Assembly (NCBI RefSeq): GCF_026391055.1
Contig: NZ_JAPLET010000026.1
Location: forward strand, 620,001-684,000
Reading direction: 5' to 3'
DNA length: 64,000 nt
DNA from: Spirosoma sp.
Lineage (GTDB): Bacteria > Bacteroidota > Bacteroidia > Cytophagales > Spirosomataceae
In this document: positions 9,926-18,714 of the stretch, piece by piece
Position numbering within the stretch: position 1 is the stretch's first letter
Layout: the number at the start of each line of letters is the position of its first letter
Notes under the pieces: model-generated
What the model saw: only the letters and a program-made list of their open reading frames with translations
Databases searched by the model: none
Told to the model about the DNA's origin: nothing
Made by a program: the position numbers and the translations under genes

Positions 9926-11122
9926 TTACTCTACCCACAAGACCAGTCCTTTCAGATAGCCGCCCTCCGGGTGAAACAAACTGACCGGGTGATCGGCGGG
10001 TTGGCTCAGGTGATGCAGCACCCGCACCTGCCGACCGGCTTCAATGGCTGCTGCCACAATTGTATTGTAAAACAACTCACGATCAACCACCTGCGAGCAG
10101 GAAAACGTAAACAACAGGCCGCCTTTGGCTACCCGCTTAAAGCCTTCGGCATTCAGGCGTTTGTAGCCCTGCACCGCCCGGTGCCGCGCCGACTGGCTTT
10201 TGGCAAAGGCCGGTGGGTCGAGCACCACGACATCGTATTGCTGATCGTGATTTTTCAGGTAATGCATGACGTCTTCGGCAAAGGCCTGGTGTCGATCATC
10301 GCTTTCTCCAAAGTTGGCGGTTATGTTCTGATCCGTCAGGTTGATTGCTTTCTGCGACACATCGACAGAATGCACCAGTGTAGCGCCCGCTTTAAGGCCA
10401 TACACCGAAAACCCGCCCGAATAGCAAAAAGCGTTCAATACTTTTTTCCCTTCGGCATATTGCGCCAGTAATGCCCGGTTATCGCGCTGATCGAGGAAGA
10501 AGCCGGTTTTCTGACCGGTTATCCAGTCGATCATAAACGTATTTCCGTTTTCCAGCACCGGATGCGGTACGGGTGTACGGCCATACAGATAGCCATTCGT
10601 TACGGTAGCACCGTATTCGTCGGGTAATGTTTCGGCACTTTTGTCATATACGGCCTTGAGTTCGTCACCAAAAACGGCTTTCAGGGCTTCGGTGATAACT
10701 TCCCGTTCCCGGTGCATACCAATAGAATGGGCCTGGAGAACAATGACCCCATTGTACATATCCAGAATCAGTCCCGTACAACCGTCGCCCTCGCCATGAA
10801 CAAGTCGATAACAGTTTGTTTCGCCCGTTACGATCACTTTTCGAATAGATCGAATATGCGCCAGCTTTTTTGTCCAGTACGGTAAGTCGGGGGTAACGGG
10901 TCCACCAGCCGTTGCGTTGAACGAGAAGATACGTACGGCAATACTGCCATCGTGGTAATGTCCGGTGGCGAGGTAGTTCTTTTTGCTATCAAATACTTCA
11001 ACGACATCTCCGTCGTTCAGGTTGCCCTCATACCGACTGATGGCCCGTGAAAACACCCAGGGGTGAAATCGCCGGAGAGCCTCGTCGCGTCCGGCCTGTA
11101 GATATAATTTTGAAAACGTCAT
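9926..11122 (-). CDS. rlmI: 23S rRNA (cytosine-C5) methyltransferase, RlmI family
   Basis: This 398-residue class I SAM methyltransferase has an N-terminal PUA domain (about 1-75, including FHPWVFSRAI and GDVVEVF), a linker domain and a Rossmann domain. SAM motif I is VLNAFCYSGGFSVY, motif IV is VVLDPPAFAKS, and the catalytic cysteine lies in LFTFSCSQ. RlmI makes m5C1962 in 23S rRNA in Escherichia coli. Target specificity here is inferred from the family. It appears monocistronic, with its start 159 bp from the divergent isomerase gene. Confidence 0.9.
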   Translation of the reverse strand: MTFSKLYLQAGRDEALRRFHPWVFSRAISRYEGNLNDGDVVEVFDSKKNYLATGHYHDGSIAVRIFSFNATAGGPVTPDLPYWTKKLAHIRSIRKVIVTGETNCYRLVHGEGDGCTGLILDMYNGVIVLQAHSIGMHREREVITEALKAVFGDELKAVYDKSAETLPDEYGATVTNGYLYGRTPVPHPVLENGNTFMIDWITGQKTGFFLDQRDNRALLAQYAEGKKVLNAFCYSGGFSVYGLKAGATLVHSVDVSQKAINLTDQNITANFGESDDRHQAFAEDVMHYLKNHDQQYDVVVLDPPAFAKSQSARHRAVQGYKRLNAEGFKRVAKGGLLFTFSCSQVVDRELFYNTIVAAAIEAGRQVRVLHHLSQPADHPVSLFHPEGGYLKGLVLWVE

Positions 11123-11281
11123 TCGTCCTGAAGAAAGACCGCAAAGATACGTTGTTGATATTTGTCATTCTGTAAAGGCCCCGTTAAACCGGAAAAGAGT
11201 TAAGCTGTCTAAAATATTTTAGGCCATTTTGCGTAGAAGCGGCCCATCTTTACGTTTTAAACCTGCAAACTTTTACCAACC

Positions 11282-12151
11282 ATGCAACGACGCAGTTTTC
11301 TAAAACAGTCTGGCCTGTTAACGGCCGGCGCCTTAACCCTTAGTCAAACCAACCTTCTGGCTGGTGCACCAAGTAAATTAATCAGCCCATTTGGGGTTCA
11401 GTTGTACAGTGCCCGCGATGTAATGCCTAAAGACCCAAAAGGCGTAATGACCGAGCTAGCCAAGATGGGCTACAAACAATTTGAGAGTTTTAGTGGGGCG
11501 AAGGGCTTCCTATGGGGCATGGAACCCAAAGAAATGAAGTCGTTTCTCGATGGTCTTGGCGTGAAGATGGTCAGCACGCACTTCAACTTCCGGGGTGACA
11601 TGGAAAAGCCCGACGGCTTGAAGAAAAGTATCGAAATGGCTCACGGTGCCGGATTAACGTATTTGCTGTGCCCTTACATTGGCCCCCAAAAAACATGGGA
11701 CGACTGGAAGAAAATTGCTGATATGTTCAATACTGCCGGGGAAGAAGTTAGCAAGGCCGGGCTTAAATTTGGCTACCACAACCACGACTATTCCTTCAGG
11801 CCCCTCGATGGTAAACTTCCGCAGGAGTTCCTGCTGGCTAACACCGATCCTAAAAACGTAATGTTCGAACTGGATTTGTGCTGGATTGATGTAGCAGGCG
11901 TAAACACAGCCGATCACCTCAAGAAGTACGGTAAACGCTACGAGCTATGCCATGTTAAAGATTATACCGTACAGGGCGGCAAACCGGTACAGAATGATCT
12001 GGGTAAAGGCAACGTAGACTTCAAGAAAACGCTGCGTACTGCCATGGACAGCGGCATCAAGTACTTCCTGGTCGAGCAGGAGGAATATGCTGAATCGCCG
12101 ATGGTTAGTTTGAAGAACGACGCTGAATACATGAAGAAGCTGGCCGTCTAA
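11282..12151 (+). CDS. Sugar phosphate isomerase/epimerase family protein, exported
   Basis: This 289-residue TIM-barrel protein of the AP endonuclease 2/xylose isomerase-like family has a Tat-like signal (MQRRSFLKQSGLL, about residues 1-30). Barrel segments are visible, including FGYHNHDYSF, MFELDLCWIDVAG, YELCHVKDYT and FLVEQEEYAESP, which supply the usual Glu, Asp, His and Glu metal ligands. The RR signal indicates a periplasmic location, common for Bacteroidota paralogs of this family. The substrate is unknown. It ends at a 16-bp-arm hairpin with a T-run. Confidence 0.87.
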   Translation: MQRRSFLKQSGLLTAGALTLSQTNLLAGAPSKLISPFGVQLYSARDVMPKDPKGVMTELAKMGYKQFESFSGAKGFLWGMEPKEMKSFLDGLGVKMVSTHFNFRGDMEKPDGLKKSIEMAHGAGLTYLLCPYIGPQKTWDDWKKIADMFNTAGEEVSKAGLKFGYHNHDYSFRPLDGKLPQEFLLANTDPKNVMFELDLCWIDVAGVNTADHLKKYGKRYELCHVKDYTVQGGKPVQNDLGKGNVDFKKTLRTAMDSGIKYFLVEQEEYAESPMVSLKNDAEYMKKLAV

Positions 12152-12171
12152 ACCAGGATTTAAACCAGATT

Positions 12172-12228
12172 GAAAGGATTAAACAAGATTATGGCAATTA
12201 ACAAAAAGCCAGCTTGTTTAATCCTTTC
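12172..12228 (+). terminator. Terminator hairpin made of a dispersed repeat motif
   Basis: GAAAGGATTAAACAAG (12172-12187) and its exact reverse complement (12213-12228) enclose a 25-nt loop and are followed by a C/T-rich run. A third, slightly shorter copy in the reverse orientation lies at 12313-12327, just before the stop codon of the convergent gene. The motif resembles interspersed sequences common in Bacteroidota intergenic regions. Confidence 0.6.
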
Positions 12229-12330
12229 CTTTTTTCTTAGAAAGTATAATCATGCTTAGTTAAACAACCTTGTTCCGTCGATTCATCAATCCTGTTAAGT
12301 TGAATGGATAATCTTGTTTAATCTTTCTAG

Positions 12331-13491
12331 TTAAAATCCTGCGGGGCCGCCCGGTGGTTCGGACTCCTCTCTCGCCTTAAACAGCCGCTTCAACCACCCT
12401 TTCTTTTCTTCTGCTTCTTCTTTCTGTTCCTGATCGGTGAGTTGATAGTTTGCCAAAGCCCGTAAATCCGGCTGACCGGCATCGACCCAGCAGGTATACC
12501 AGAAATCACCGACCATCTTTACGGATGCCCGCATCTGACGCTCTACCTGTCCATGTAACCGTTCGTGGTACTGCTGCGAGAAATCGGCCGAATAGACCTT
12601 GGCGGTAATTCCATTTCGCTCCTCAAACCCATATTTACGGGTCTCCCCTACCTGTTCCGTTAGTTGCTGCTCAGTGTGCAACACGGAGTCCAGAGCCGCA
12701 TTGGCATTGAATACTGCCCGCCAGGCGGCTTTTTGTGGAGAGTAAAGATACTCTGCCTGCCCCGTCAGAAAATCATAGTTGGCACTGAACAGCTCCGGAA
12801 GCCTGGACTCCCAGAAGCCATGAATACCCTGTTGATTCGTTAACTGACCGTTGTAGTTGCGGGTTGTATGCAAGGGCACATTGGCATCGGCAATGTAGTG
12901 TCCTAAATCGGCGGCTACGCGCAGAATACGTCGTACATTACGCTGTTTAAACGCTTCCGTTAACTGATACTTTGTCAATTGTATCTGCCAGGGGACCAGC
13001 CCATGCAACGCCAGTGAGTCTTCACCATATCGATCTGTAGCGTCCTTATAATACCGTGGCAAGGTTGCGGTTGTCGTATCCGGATAGGCATCCAGATCAA
13101 TGAAATGGCGCGGTGCTTCGCCCACAACCGCATACCGGCGCTTATCGGGATTGACTGCATTATCAGCCAGGAAATCGATGTGTTTCTTAAAGAATGGTAT
13201 CATATCGACAGGCAGCGTAAACACCGCCAGCCGGTTGATCTGCTGATGCGCAAAGAAGCCCCAGGCTGGATGGCCCCACAGTGGACGCTGCCAGGCTGGG
13301 TGGTCCCACAATGTATAATGCGGGATTGGACTCTCTAGGTGAGGCTGGTCCCAATCGGACTGTTTCGGACTACTAATACTACTCACCGGCAGTTTATTAG
13401 CTGCTTTCTCCCCTACAAAATAGCTAGCGTAGACCCGGTTAACGAAAAAAAAAGAGACAAAAATTAGCAGCCAAATAAAACGTTTGTACAT
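12331..13491 (-). CDS. Zinc-dependent phospholipase C/S1-P1 nuclease-fold protein, secreted
   Basis: This protein of about 386 residues has a signal peptide (MYKRFIWLLIFVSFFF, cleavage near VYA). Its all-helical domain shows the zinc ligands expected for the phospholipase C/P1 nuclease superfamily: WGFFAHQQINRLA, ADNAVNPDKRRYA, PRHFIDLDAYP, LGHYIADANVPLHTT and IHGFWESRLPE, which together give the trinuclear His/Asp/Glu set. The C-terminus is charged and Pro/Gly-rich and probably disordered. An ATG four codons upstream, at 13503, is an alternative start. Catalytic activity is likely hydrolysis of phosphoester bonds, but whether the substrate is lipid or nucleic acid cannot be told. Confidence 0.75.
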   Translation of the reverse strand: MYKRFIWLLIFVSFFFVNRVYASYFVGEKAANKLPVSSISSPKQSDWDQPHLESPIPHYTLWDHPAWQRPLWGHPAWGFFAHQQINRLAVFTLPVDMIPFFKKHIDFLADNAVNPDKRRYAVVGEAPRHFIDLDAYPDTTTATLPRYYKDATDRYGEDSLALHGLVPWQIQLTKYQLTEAFKQRNVRRILRVAADLGHYIADANVPLHTTRNYNGQLTNQQGIHGFWESRLPELFSANYDFLTGQAEYLYSPQKAAWRAVFNANAALDSVLHTEQQLTEQVGETRKYGFEERNGITAKVYSADFSQQYHERLHGQVERQMRASVKMVGDFWYTCWVDAGQPDLRALANYQLTDQEQKEEAEEKKGWLKRLFKAREESEPPGGPAGF

Positions 13492-13594
13492 TTGCTCAAA
13501 CATGGTACTTTACAAGTAAAATATTTAACTATTCACTTAAAACACCATGTGATTCAAAATAAAATTTGGTCAAAATAACAAATCTTCGAATATC

Positions 13595-13993
13595 ATGAAT
13601 GCCAAATCAAAGGGATATACCCTAATCGTTGTGTTACTCTGTGCTTTCGCTTTAACAATCTATGGTGCTTACTCACCTGCCAGAAAAGCTCAGAAACAGC
13701 AAATTGTGTGTGTAAAATTTAAAAAAGGGGTCGAAAATGCAGCAGTTGAACAGCATATGAATGGTTTTGCGACCCTAAAGCACGAAATTCCACAGATCGT
13801 TGGTTACACGTCAGGAAAGACAATTTTGCCAAATCAGGCCGTCGCAGAGTATGACGTCGTTCATTATCTTACGTTTCAATCGGAAGCCGATATAAAAACT
13901 TTTGAGAACAGCGCAGCCTATAAGCAATTCATTAAAGACAACCAGGTTATCTGGGAAAAAACGTTGACTGTCAACGCCGATATTCGGCAGTAA
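13595..13993 (+). CDS. Dabb family protein with N-terminal membrane anchor
   Basis: This 132-residue protein has an N-terminal hydrophobic segment (about 8-26, LIVVLLCAFALTIYGAY), then a single stress-responsive alpha/beta barrel (Dabb) domain with the typical strand IVCVKFKKGVE, the HYLTFQSEADIKTF segment and YKQFIKDN. Dabb proteins form small dimeric barrels; the physiological role of exported members is unknown. A second Dabb gene lies at 61554. It is monocistronic and ends in a 17-bp-arm hairpin that also fills the gap before rpsT. Confidence 0.8.
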   Translation: MNAKSKGYTLIVVLLCAFALTIYGAYSPARKAQKQQIVCVKFKKGVENAAVEQHMNGFATLKHEIPQIVGYTSGKTILPNQAVAEYDVVHYLTFQSEADIKTFENSAAYKQFIKDNQVIWEKTLTVNADIRQ

Positions 13994-14008
13994 GGTCAAG
14001 TAAATCAA

Positions 14009-14050
14009 AGAATTTCGGTTGGAACTATTGGTTGTTCCAACCGAAATTCT
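14009..14050 (+). terminator. Intrinsic terminator after the Dabb gene
   Basis: The 17-bp arms 14009-14025 and 14034-14050 are exact complements (AGAATTTCGGTTGGAAC) with an 8-nt loop. A T-rich run follows. It separates the Dabb gene from rpsT. Confidence 0.8.
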
Positions 14051-14097
14051 TATTTTTGCGCCCTCATATCGCGACAACGATCTCATTTTATATACCA

Positions 14098-14364
14098 ATG
14101 GCAAATCACAAGTCATCAAAAAAAGCAATCCGGTCGAGTGCCAAGAAGCGCCTGTTGAACCGCTACCAGCACGTTACCACCCGGAACATGGTGAAAAAAC
14201 TCCGTACCACAACCGACCACGCAATGGCCGTTGAACTGTATAAAGCCGTTTCTTCTGCTTTAGACAAACTCGCCAAGCGCAATATCATTCACAAGAACAA
14301 AGCGTCTAATAACAAGTCGAAACTGGCTCGTTTGGTGAACGGTTTGAAAACCGCTCAGGCTTAG
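14098..14364 (+). CDS. rpsT: 30S ribosomal protein S20
   Basis: This is an 88-residue, strongly basic, helical ribosomal protein binding 16S rRNA in the 30S body. The N-terminus MANHKSSKKAIRSSAKK and the segment NIIHKNKASNNKSKLARLV are diagnostic for bS20. The start at 14098 was chosen over an upstream in-frame ATG at 14032 because it gives the canonical MANHKS N-terminus; the extra upstream codons overlap the terminator of the previous gene. Confidence 0.96.
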   Translation: MANHKSSKKAIRSSAKKRLLNRYQHVTTRNMVKKLRTTTDHAMAVELYKAVSSALDKLAKRNIIHKNKASNNKSKLARLVNGLKTAQA

Positions 14365-14383
14365 TTATAGTCAGTCGTTGTTG

Positions 14384-14470
14384 AATTATCTGTCGTTGTT
14401 TAAACAACAGATAATTATTTCGGCAGATAGGTCATTCGAAACCTTACCTTTTTGTGGGTAAGGTTTTTTT
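14384..14470 (+). terminator. Two consecutive hairpins after rpsT
   Basis: The first hairpin (14384-14416) pairs AATTATCT with AGATAATT around a GTTGTTTAAACAAC core. The second (14440-14470) pairs AACCTTACC with GGTAAGGTT and ends in a run of seven T, which is a classical intrinsic terminator. Together they isolate rpsT from radC. Confidence 0.75.
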
Positions 14471-14514
14471 GTGCACTTTGTCAACGAAAGCAGCACCGTA
14501 ATTGACTTATACTC

Positions 14515-15210
14515 ATGTCATATCCAACTTCCGGCACCATTCAAAGCTGGGCCGAAGAAGACCGCCCGCGGGAAAAACTCATGCTCAAGGGTAAGGCCGC
14601 CCTGTCTGAGGCCGAATTGATTGCCATTCTGCTCAACTCCGGCACGGTAGACCTGACAGCCGTGGACGTAGCCAAAATCATTCTTAAGAGCGTTAATAAC
14701 AACCTGAACGACCTGGCTAAGCTTAGTATTAAAGATTTGTCCAAGTTCAGAGGAATCGGCCAGGCACGAGCCATTACAATAATAGCCGCCCTTGAACTGG
14801 GGCGTCGGCGGAAGGAACAGGACCGGCCACAACGAGCACGGGTTACCTGCTCGCGGGACGCGTATAACGAGATGATACCGCACCTGATCGATAAACCTCA
14901 CGAAGAATTCTGGATTTTACTGATGAACCGTGCCAATGAAATTCTGCGCCCGGTGCAAATCAGTACGGGGGGCATATCCGGTACCATTGCCGACCCGAAG
15001 CTAATTTTCAAACAGGCCATCGAGCACCTGGCCTCTTCTATGATTCTGTTCCATAATCATCCATCGGGAAACCTGACACCCTCCCAGGCTGATAAAGACT
15101 TAACCCGAAAACTAAAAGATGCCGGACGTCTGCTGGACATTCCCGTTCTCGACCACCTGATTTTTACGGACAAAGCCTATTATAGTTTTGCCGACGAAGG
15201 GATTTTGTAA
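14515..15210 (+). CDS. radC: RadC family JAB-domain protein
   Basis: This 231-residue protein of the UPF0758/RadC family has an N-terminal helical part with a helix-hairpin-helix (LSKFRGIGQARAITI, about 77-91). Its C-terminal JAB/MPN+ metalloprotease-like domain carries the zinc motif HNHPSGNLTPSQAD and the upstream Glu in HEEFWILLMN. Despite the radC name, a DNA repair role is not established for the family. It ends only five bases from the convergent pseudouridine synthase gene and, unusually for this window, has no hairpin in between. Confidence 0.93.
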   Translation: MSYPTSGTIQSWAEEDRPREKLMLKGKAALSEAELIAILLNSGTVDLTAVDVAKIILKSVNNNLNDLAKLSIKDLSKFRGIGQARAITIIAALELGRRRKEQDRPQRARVTCSRDAYNEMIPHLIDKPHEEFWILLMNRANEILRPVQISTGGISGTIADPKLIFKQAIEHLASSMILFHNHPSGNLTPSQADKDLTRKLKDAGRLLDIPVLDHLIFTDKAYYSFADEGIL

Positions 15211-15215
15211 GGGCG

Positions 15216-15812
15216 TCAGGACAAGCGCAGGCCCCGCAAAACATCAGCCCGGCTAAGCTGGCGAATGTCTCCCGGCCTCATGCCATCGGCGGTCAGACTT
15301 TCGATTGCCCACCGCACCAGTCGCAGCGTTGGAAAGCCCACTGCGGCCGTCATTTTACGCACCTGCCGATTTTTACCCTCATGCAGGGCAATAGACAACC
15401 AAGAAGTTGGAATACTGGCCCGAAAGCGAATGGGCGGATTTCGCTCCGGCAAGTTCGGCTCCTCAATCCGAATCGCTTTTCCGGGCAAGGTGCTGTATGC
15501 TTTCCCTTCGACCGAAATCATGACCCCTTCCGACAATCGCTGGCAAGCCCCATCTGTCAGGGCACCCTCAACCTGCACATAATACGTGCGGTTGTGCCGG
15601 AATTTTGGGTTTAGCAACCGGTGGTTAAGCTGTTTGTCATTGGTTAGCAACAGTAATCCCTCGCTATCTGCATCGAGCCGCCCAACGGGATAAACATCGC
15701 TCGGAAAGTCGAAATCCAGATCAGCCAGTGTTGGCTTATCGCCCTCTTTGCTGAATTGAGAGAGCATGAGGTAAGGTTTGTAGATAAGAAAGTAGTCAGA
15801 ACCAGGATTCAT
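15216..15812 (-). CDS. rRNA large subunit pseudouridine synthase, RsuA/RluE family
   Basis: This 198-residue pseudouridine synthase has the catalytic aspartate D47 in the motif GRLDADSEGLLLLTND. It lacks an N-terminal S4 domain, which with the short length fits the RluE subgroup (23S rRNA U2457 in E. coli). Other family blocks seen are RTYYVQVEGALTDGA and LHEGKNRQVRKMTAAVGFPTLRLVR. It lies on the same strand as xth, upstream of radC's 3' end. The exact target base is inferred from the subgroup only. Confidence 0.9.
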   Translation of the reverse strand: MNPGSDYFLIYKPYLMLSQFSKEGDKPTLADLDFDFPSDVYPVGRLDADSEGLLLLTNDKQLNHRLLNPKFRHNRTYYVQVEGALTDGACQRLSEGVMISVEGKAYSTLPGKAIRIEEPNLPERNPPIRFRASIPTSWLSIALHEGKNRQVRKMTAAVGFPTLRLVRWAIESLTADGMRPGDIRQLSRADVLRGLRLS

Positions 15813-15814
15813 GT

Positions 15815-15881
15815 GATTAAATTGATTTAGCTGATTTTCTGTTTAAAGCTGTCCTCTCAAATCAAGACAATCAGTTTAATC
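15815..15881. repeat. Imperfect inverted repeat of the GATTAAATTGATT type
   Basis: The sequence GATTAAATTGATTTAGCTGA near 15815 pairs imperfectly with 15860-15881 (GATTAAACTGATTGTCTTGA on the other strand). It fills the gap between xth and the pseudouridine synthase gene, which run in the same direction. It resembles the repeat motif at 12172. Confidence 0.45.
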
Positions 15882-16646
15882 CTATGAATTCAGGTTTAGC
15901 CACACCGGGCAATGGTCGGCATGAACGGCATCCGGCAGCATGGTGCAGTCAATGATCTGGTCGCGAAGGTTATCGGTTAGAGACGCGTAGTCGATACGCC
16001 AGCCTTTGTTGTTGGTGCGGGCACCGGCGCGGTAACTCCACCAGCTATACGCTACATCGGTGGGATGTTTGTAGCGAAAGCCATCCGTCATGCCGCTGCC
16101 AAACCAGCTGTCCATCCACGCCCGTTCTTCGGGCAGGAAACCGGTTGTGTTTTTATTTCGAACGGGATCGTGGATGTCGATGGCGTTATGCGCAATGTTG
16201 TAGTCGCCGACGACGATAACCTGAGGGCGCTCTTTCCGGAGTTCCTGGACAAACTGATAGAAATCGCGCAGAAATTCCATCTTAACCCCCTGCCGAACTT
16301 CTCCAGTTGTGCCGGAAGGGAAATAGCAGTTCAATAGTGTTAGATCGCCAAAATCCGTACGGAGGATTCGGCCTTCGCAGTCATAAACAGGTAACCCGCA
16401 ACCCAACACCACATTGGTCGGGGCTATTTTCGAAAATGTGGCTACGCCGGAATAGCCTTTCTTTTCGGCCGCGTGCCAGTGATACTGATACCCTAATTGT
16501 TCGAATACGGATAGATCGACAACATCGGTTGTCGCTTTCACTTCCTGAAAGCAAAGAACATCAAACTGATGTTGGGCAAGCCAGTCGATCAATCCATTTC
16601 GGATAGCCGCCCGGATGCCATTTATGTTATAAGAAATGAGTTGCAT
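15882..16646 (-). CDS. xth: Exodeoxyribonuclease III
   Basis: This 254-residue exonuclease III/AP endonuclease of the EEP superfamily has all catalytic blocks: the N-terminal strand ISYNINGIRAA, the metal-binding Glu in LCFQEVKA, GDYNIAHNAIDIHDP, and the C-terminal DHCPVWL. It cleaves DNA 5' to abasic sites and degrades 3' ends during base excision repair. Length is normal. It probably forms a minus-strand transcription unit with the downstream pseudouridine synthase, separated by the 69-bp repeat-containing gap. Confidence 0.95.
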   Translation of the reverse strand: MQLISYNINGIRAAIRNGLIDWLAQHQFDVLCFQEVKATTDVVDLSVFEQLGYQYHWHAAEKKGYSGVATFSKIAPTNVVLGCGLPVYDCEGRILRTDFGDLTLLNCYFPSGTTGEVRQGVKMEFLRDFYQFVQELRKERPQVIVVGDYNIAHNAIDIHDPVRNKNTTGFLPEERAWMDSWFGSGMTDGFRYKHPTDVAYSWWSYRAGARTNNKGWRIDYASLTDNLRDQIIDCTMLPDAVHADHCPVWLNLNS

Positions 16647-16667
16647 GTAGTAAAACTGATCTGAAAT

Positions 16668-17043
16668 TATGATAAAGAGTCACCTCGTTTTTTGACCTCT
16701 TCAATAATTTCATCAATCATGATTATATCATTCAGATCTTTGGTACGACGGGCCAGCACTTTTGATTGACGAAGGTCGTTGATATGGAATATCATGAATA
16801 CGAATCATCTGAGGCTCGGTAAAGTTCGCATCTCTCATATCCCGAACATCCTCTTCGTCATAACCGAATAACAGTAAGGCTTTAATTAAATTCGTTACTG
16901 GGTTCGACCCAAAGGTCAGCATCCTGAGTAAAACGTACGGCTCCATTAAGAATCATGGCCAGACCACCAATGAGAATATAATCCAGTTGACTGGCATCAG
17001 CAGCCACTATGAAGTCAAGAAACTCTGAGTTCTCTACATCCAT
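16668..17043 (-). pseudogene. Decayed nucleotidyltransferase (AbiEii/DUF1814-like)
   Basis: Reading the minus strand from the ATG at 17043 gives MDVENSEFLDFIVAADAS, then DYILIGGLAMILNGAVRFTQ and DADLWVEPSNEFN before a stop. This is the start of a nucleotidyltransferase with the family GG and DxD signature. The similarity continues in a second frame (NLIKALLLFGYDEEDV to FTEPQMIRIH). It then resumes in another frame as NDLRQSKVLARRTKDLNDI, the family C-terminus, ending at 16668. The middle of the domain is missing, so at least one frameshift and one internal deletion have occurred. Related genes act as toxin-like nucleotidyltransferases; this copy should be inactive. Confidence 0.7.
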
Positions 17044-17231
17044 GATGGGCGAGTGACTGTAATAGCTTTAGGCAATTTAGGTGGGTCACCTACAAGACCG
17101 AAATACATTTTACGCAATTTAACAAAAACCATCCATCGCTCTTCGGGTGTCATAGCAACCTGCTCCCTCATCTGATCTTCATGGGGACCGTTCAGGTCAG
17201 TATAAAAGGTGATCCGTCGTTTCTTTTCCAT
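17034..17231 (-). CDS. Small hypothetical partner of the nucleotidyltransferase
   Basis: This 65-residue soluble protein begins MEKKRRITFYTDLN and ends KAITVTRPSWM, with a central MTPEERWMVFVKLRKMYF helix. Its stop overlaps the ATG of the nucleotidyltransferase remnant by ten bases, so the two were translationally coupled. From memory, similar small proteins precede DUF1814-type genes in other Bacteroidota, which suggests a two-gene module. Function is unknown. The start at 17231 was preferred to an ATG at 17276 because the conserved part begins there. This gene looks intact although its partner is broken. Confidence 0.6.
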   Translation of the reverse strand: MEKKRRITFYTDLNGPHEDQMREQVAMTPEERWMVFVKLRKMYFGLVGDPPKLPKAITVTRPSWM

Positions 17232-17300
17232 ATCAAAGCAAAATAGATAAGGCATACGGCCAGACAGTTCAGCCATATGCCTTGTTCAGTTTCCAATCAA

Positions 17301-18524
17301 TTATAACGGCCCGGTCACCAACTCATCTTTCGCAGCTGAAATCCGTTTTTTATCAGAGAACAGCAGCACGAAGATGATCAACACCGCAGCGGCAATAGCG
17401 GCCGGAACGAGCCAGACAGCCAGCCAGTCTTTAGTGCCATCGGGGCGGGTGTACATGTCGAGCACGATACCCGACAGTTTTGAACCAATGCCCATACCAA
17501 TGCCGTAGGTAGCGAGGGAAATAAGCCCTTGCGCCGACGATTTGATTTTCTCACCGGCTTTGTTGTCGGTATAAATCTGGCCCGTTACGAAGAAGAAATC
17601 GTAGCAAACGCCGTGCAGCACGATAGCCAGATACAGCATCCACTCGCCGGAACCGCCGTCGCCATAGCCAAAGCAGATAAACCGGACAATCCAGGCGATC
17701 AGCCCCACAATGAGCATTTTCTTAACGCCAAGCCGCGTATAAGCTAGGGGAATCAGGAGCATGAAGATCACTTCCGAAGCCTGTCCCAGCGACATTTTAT
17801 TCTCTACATTCTGCATACCGCCATCGGTCAGGGAGGGGTTGGCCATGGCGTAGTAGAATGAAAGGGGAATACAGATCAGAACGGACGACAGGAAGAAGAT
17901 GGCAAACGACCGGTCTTTAAACAGTTTGAAGGCATCGAGTCCCAGAATCTGCGAAAACGATGTCGATGTTGTAGCCTTAGGGGGCGTATTGGGCAGGAAA
18001 AAGGAAAAAATACCCAGCACAACCGCCGAATACATAGAAAGCTGAAAGATGGTCACCTTATCGCCGAAACCATAATAGCCCACAATGTTGGTAACGATGA
18101 TCCAGGCCACCGTACCCAGCACCCGAATACCCGGAAACTCTTTTTCGGGAACACTCATCTGCTGCATTGCAATGGACGCCGTGAGGGCCAGCGTTGGTGC
18201 AAACGTCAGGCAATACGCCAAAATGAGGTAGAAGAAATTATCGGGGTTCGTATTTTGGGTAATGAAGTATAAAACAACCGCGCCCAGCAGGTTCAATACG
18301 CCCAGCACTTTCTGAGCGGCAAAATAACGGTCGGCAATCATGCCGACGAAAAAAGGAGCGATGATCATAGCCAGCGAAAAAGCCGCATAGGCATTACCCA
18401 CCTGATCGCCCGTTGAATGAAGTTGTGTAAGGAGGTATTTACTCATCTGACCATACCAGGCTCCCCAGACAAAAAACTGAAGAAACATCATGACGGACAG
18501 TTTGACGCGGGTCGTTGACAGCAT
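17301..18524 (-). CDS. MFS transporter, nucleoside:H+ symporter family
   Basis: This 407-residue integral membrane protein has about 12 transmembrane helices. The N-terminus MLSTTRVKLSVMMFLQFFVWG and the segment IAPFFVGMIADRYFAAQKVLG match the NupG/XapB-type nucleoside symporter branch of the major facilitator superfamily. Bacteroidota paralogs are often annotated simply as MFS or nucleoside permease, and the actual substrate could be another sugar-containing compound. It is monocistronic and divergent from the LolA-like gene. Confidence 0.85.
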   Translation of the reverse strand: MLSTTRVKLSVMMFLQFFVWGAWYGQMSKYLLTQLHSTGDQVGNAYAAFSLAMIIAPFFVGMIADRYFAAQKVLGVLNLLGAVVLYFITQNTNPDNFFYLILAYCLTFAPTLALTASIAMQQMSVPEKEFPGIRVLGTVAWIIVTNIVGYYGFGDKVTIFQLSMYSAVVLGIFSFFLPNTPPKATTSTSFSQILGLDAFKLFKDRSFAIFFLSSVLICIPLSFYYAMANPSLTDGGMQNVENKMSLGQASEVIFMLLIPLAYTRLGVKKMLIVGLIAWIVRFICFGYGDGGSGEWMLYLAIVLHGVCYDFFFVTGQIYTDNKAGEKIKSSAQGLISLATYGIGMGIGSKLSGIVLDMYTRPDGTKDWLAVWLVPAAIAAAVLIIFVLLFSDKKRISAAKDELVTGPL

Positions 18525-18714
18525 CGTAGAATAGGTAGTTAAAGTTTAAGCCAATGAAGGTAAGTAACACCCGTCAGCCCTGCAAGCCGATCAGCCCTGA
18601 AACTTGCCGATAGCGCAAAAATGAATTTTAATCTTTTTATCCATACTGCTACTTGCCGTACGTTATACAAGGCAGGTTCAGTAACTTTACGAACTATCTG
18701 ACTAAACTTTTTGC

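Noticed and set aside
12152..12330. Possible short CRISPR-like array of three repeats
   Set aside because: The copies are in mixed orientation, spacing is irregular (about 25 and 85 bp) and no cas gene is present.
14032..14097. N-terminal extension of ribosomal protein S20
   Set aside because: The extra codons overlap the preceding terminator stem and the canonical MANHKS start lies at 14098.
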